Assembly (NCBI GenBank): GCA_031254905.1
Contig: JAIRTN010000021.1
Location: 1-12,339 of the forward strand
Direction of reading: 5' to 3'
Length of the DNA stretch: 12,339 nucleotides
DNA from: Coriobacteriales bacterium
GTDB taxonomy: Bacteria; Actinomycetota; Coriobacteriia; Coriobacteriales; UBA8131
Of the stretch, positions 12,168 through 12,339 are shown in pieces. The first letter of the stretch is position 1; each line of letters opens with the position of its first letter. The translations under genes were made by a program, and so were the position numbers. The notes below the pieces were generated by a model, which saw only the letters and a list, made by a program, of their open reading frames with translations, was not told the DNA's origin and did no database searches.

Positions 12168-12339
12168 TCATTCGTTGAACTGGCTCACTAAGTCAAGCAA
12201 GTCCTGCTGTGATGTAATGCCGAGTTTCTGATGAATGTGGTTGATGTGCGTCTTGGCTGTGCCTTCCGAAATACCGAGTGACTTCTGGATGTAGGGACGG
12301 TTGCGTCCCGCTGCCAACAAGATGAAAACCTCACCTTCT
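12168..12339 (-). CDS. LuxR-type transcriptional regulator, C-terminal DNA-binding end (5' part outside window)
   Basis: On the minus strand the frame is open from the window edge to TGA at 12168-12170, giving 56 residues. They are a LuxR/GerE helix-turn-helix: EGEVFILLAAGRNRPYIQKS, then LGISEGTAKTHINHIHQKLG with the recognition helix (SEGTAKTHINHIHQKL), ending in a short helix QQDLLDLVSQF. The wording AGRNRPYIQ...ISEGTAKTHI is typical of the large LuxR families of Coriobacteriia, many of which carry a multi-span membrane domain at the N-terminus; that part cannot be seen here. The gene converges on the aldolase, with 185 bases between their stops. Confidence 0.9.
   Translation of the reverse strand, partial: EGEVFILLAAGRNRPYIQKSLGISEGTAKTHINHIHQKLGITSQQDLLDLVSQFNE

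Overview
The window looks like a GC-rich actinobacterial chromosome segment, most probably from the class Coriobacteriia (Eggerthella/Slackia-like). The clues are high GC with C/G-ending codons, a LuxR-type helix-turn-helix tail at the right edge whose sequence closely resembles the many LuxR-type regulators of that group, and a RecJ fused to a RecQ-like helicase. The assignment rests on pattern recognition, not on a search.

Layout. 1-270 is the 3' end of an AT-rich AraC-type regulator gene. It abuts, tail to tail with 2 bases between the stop codons, a minus-strand gene (273-1058) for a zinc-ribbon, single-membrane-span protein of unknown function. A 289-base divergent intergenic region (1059-1347) follows and is unusually structured: three TGGGATA heptamers, an imperfect direct repeat around a candidate promoter, and a 10-codon leader ORF. 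It drives a plus-strand unit: a 1203-residue RecJ nuclease/RecQ-like helicase fusion (1348-4959) that ends in six 18-bp repeats, overlapped ATGA-style by a bifunctional (p)ppGpp synthetase/hydrolase gene (4956-7238). A good intrinsic terminator closes this unit at 7245-7267. Next come a metallo-beta-lactamase-fold hydrolase (7381-8034), a two-domain NAD+ synthetase (8083-9840) and an overlapping EamA-type transporter (9830-10966). A monocistronic class I fructose-bisphosphate aldolase gene (11044-11982) follows, with a 19-bp-stem hairpin downstream. The right edge holds the C-terminal end of a minus-strand LuxR-type regulator.

How the genes fit together. recJ, rel and an MBL-fold hydrolase are neighbours in many Gram-positive genomes (recJ-apt-relA-dtd-hydrolase). 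Here apt and dtd are absent and the genes are pressed together. The unit couples DNA repair with the stringent response, and NAD synthesis and glycolysis lie downstream on the same strand.

Most noteworthy: (1) the NAD+ synthetase keeps its full-length N-terminal nitrilase-like domain, but none of the Glu-Lys-Cys catalytic residues can be found in it, while the synthetase domain looks intact; (2) the RecJ-RecQ fusion; (3) the 18-bp minisatellite that forms the RecJ-RecQ tail and contains the start region of rel; (4) the leader peptide ORF coupled to recJ through a TTGA overlap; (5) the symmetric heptamer array upstream. No mobile element, CRISPR array, tRNA or rRNA was seen, and no gene-free stretch exceeds 300 bases.
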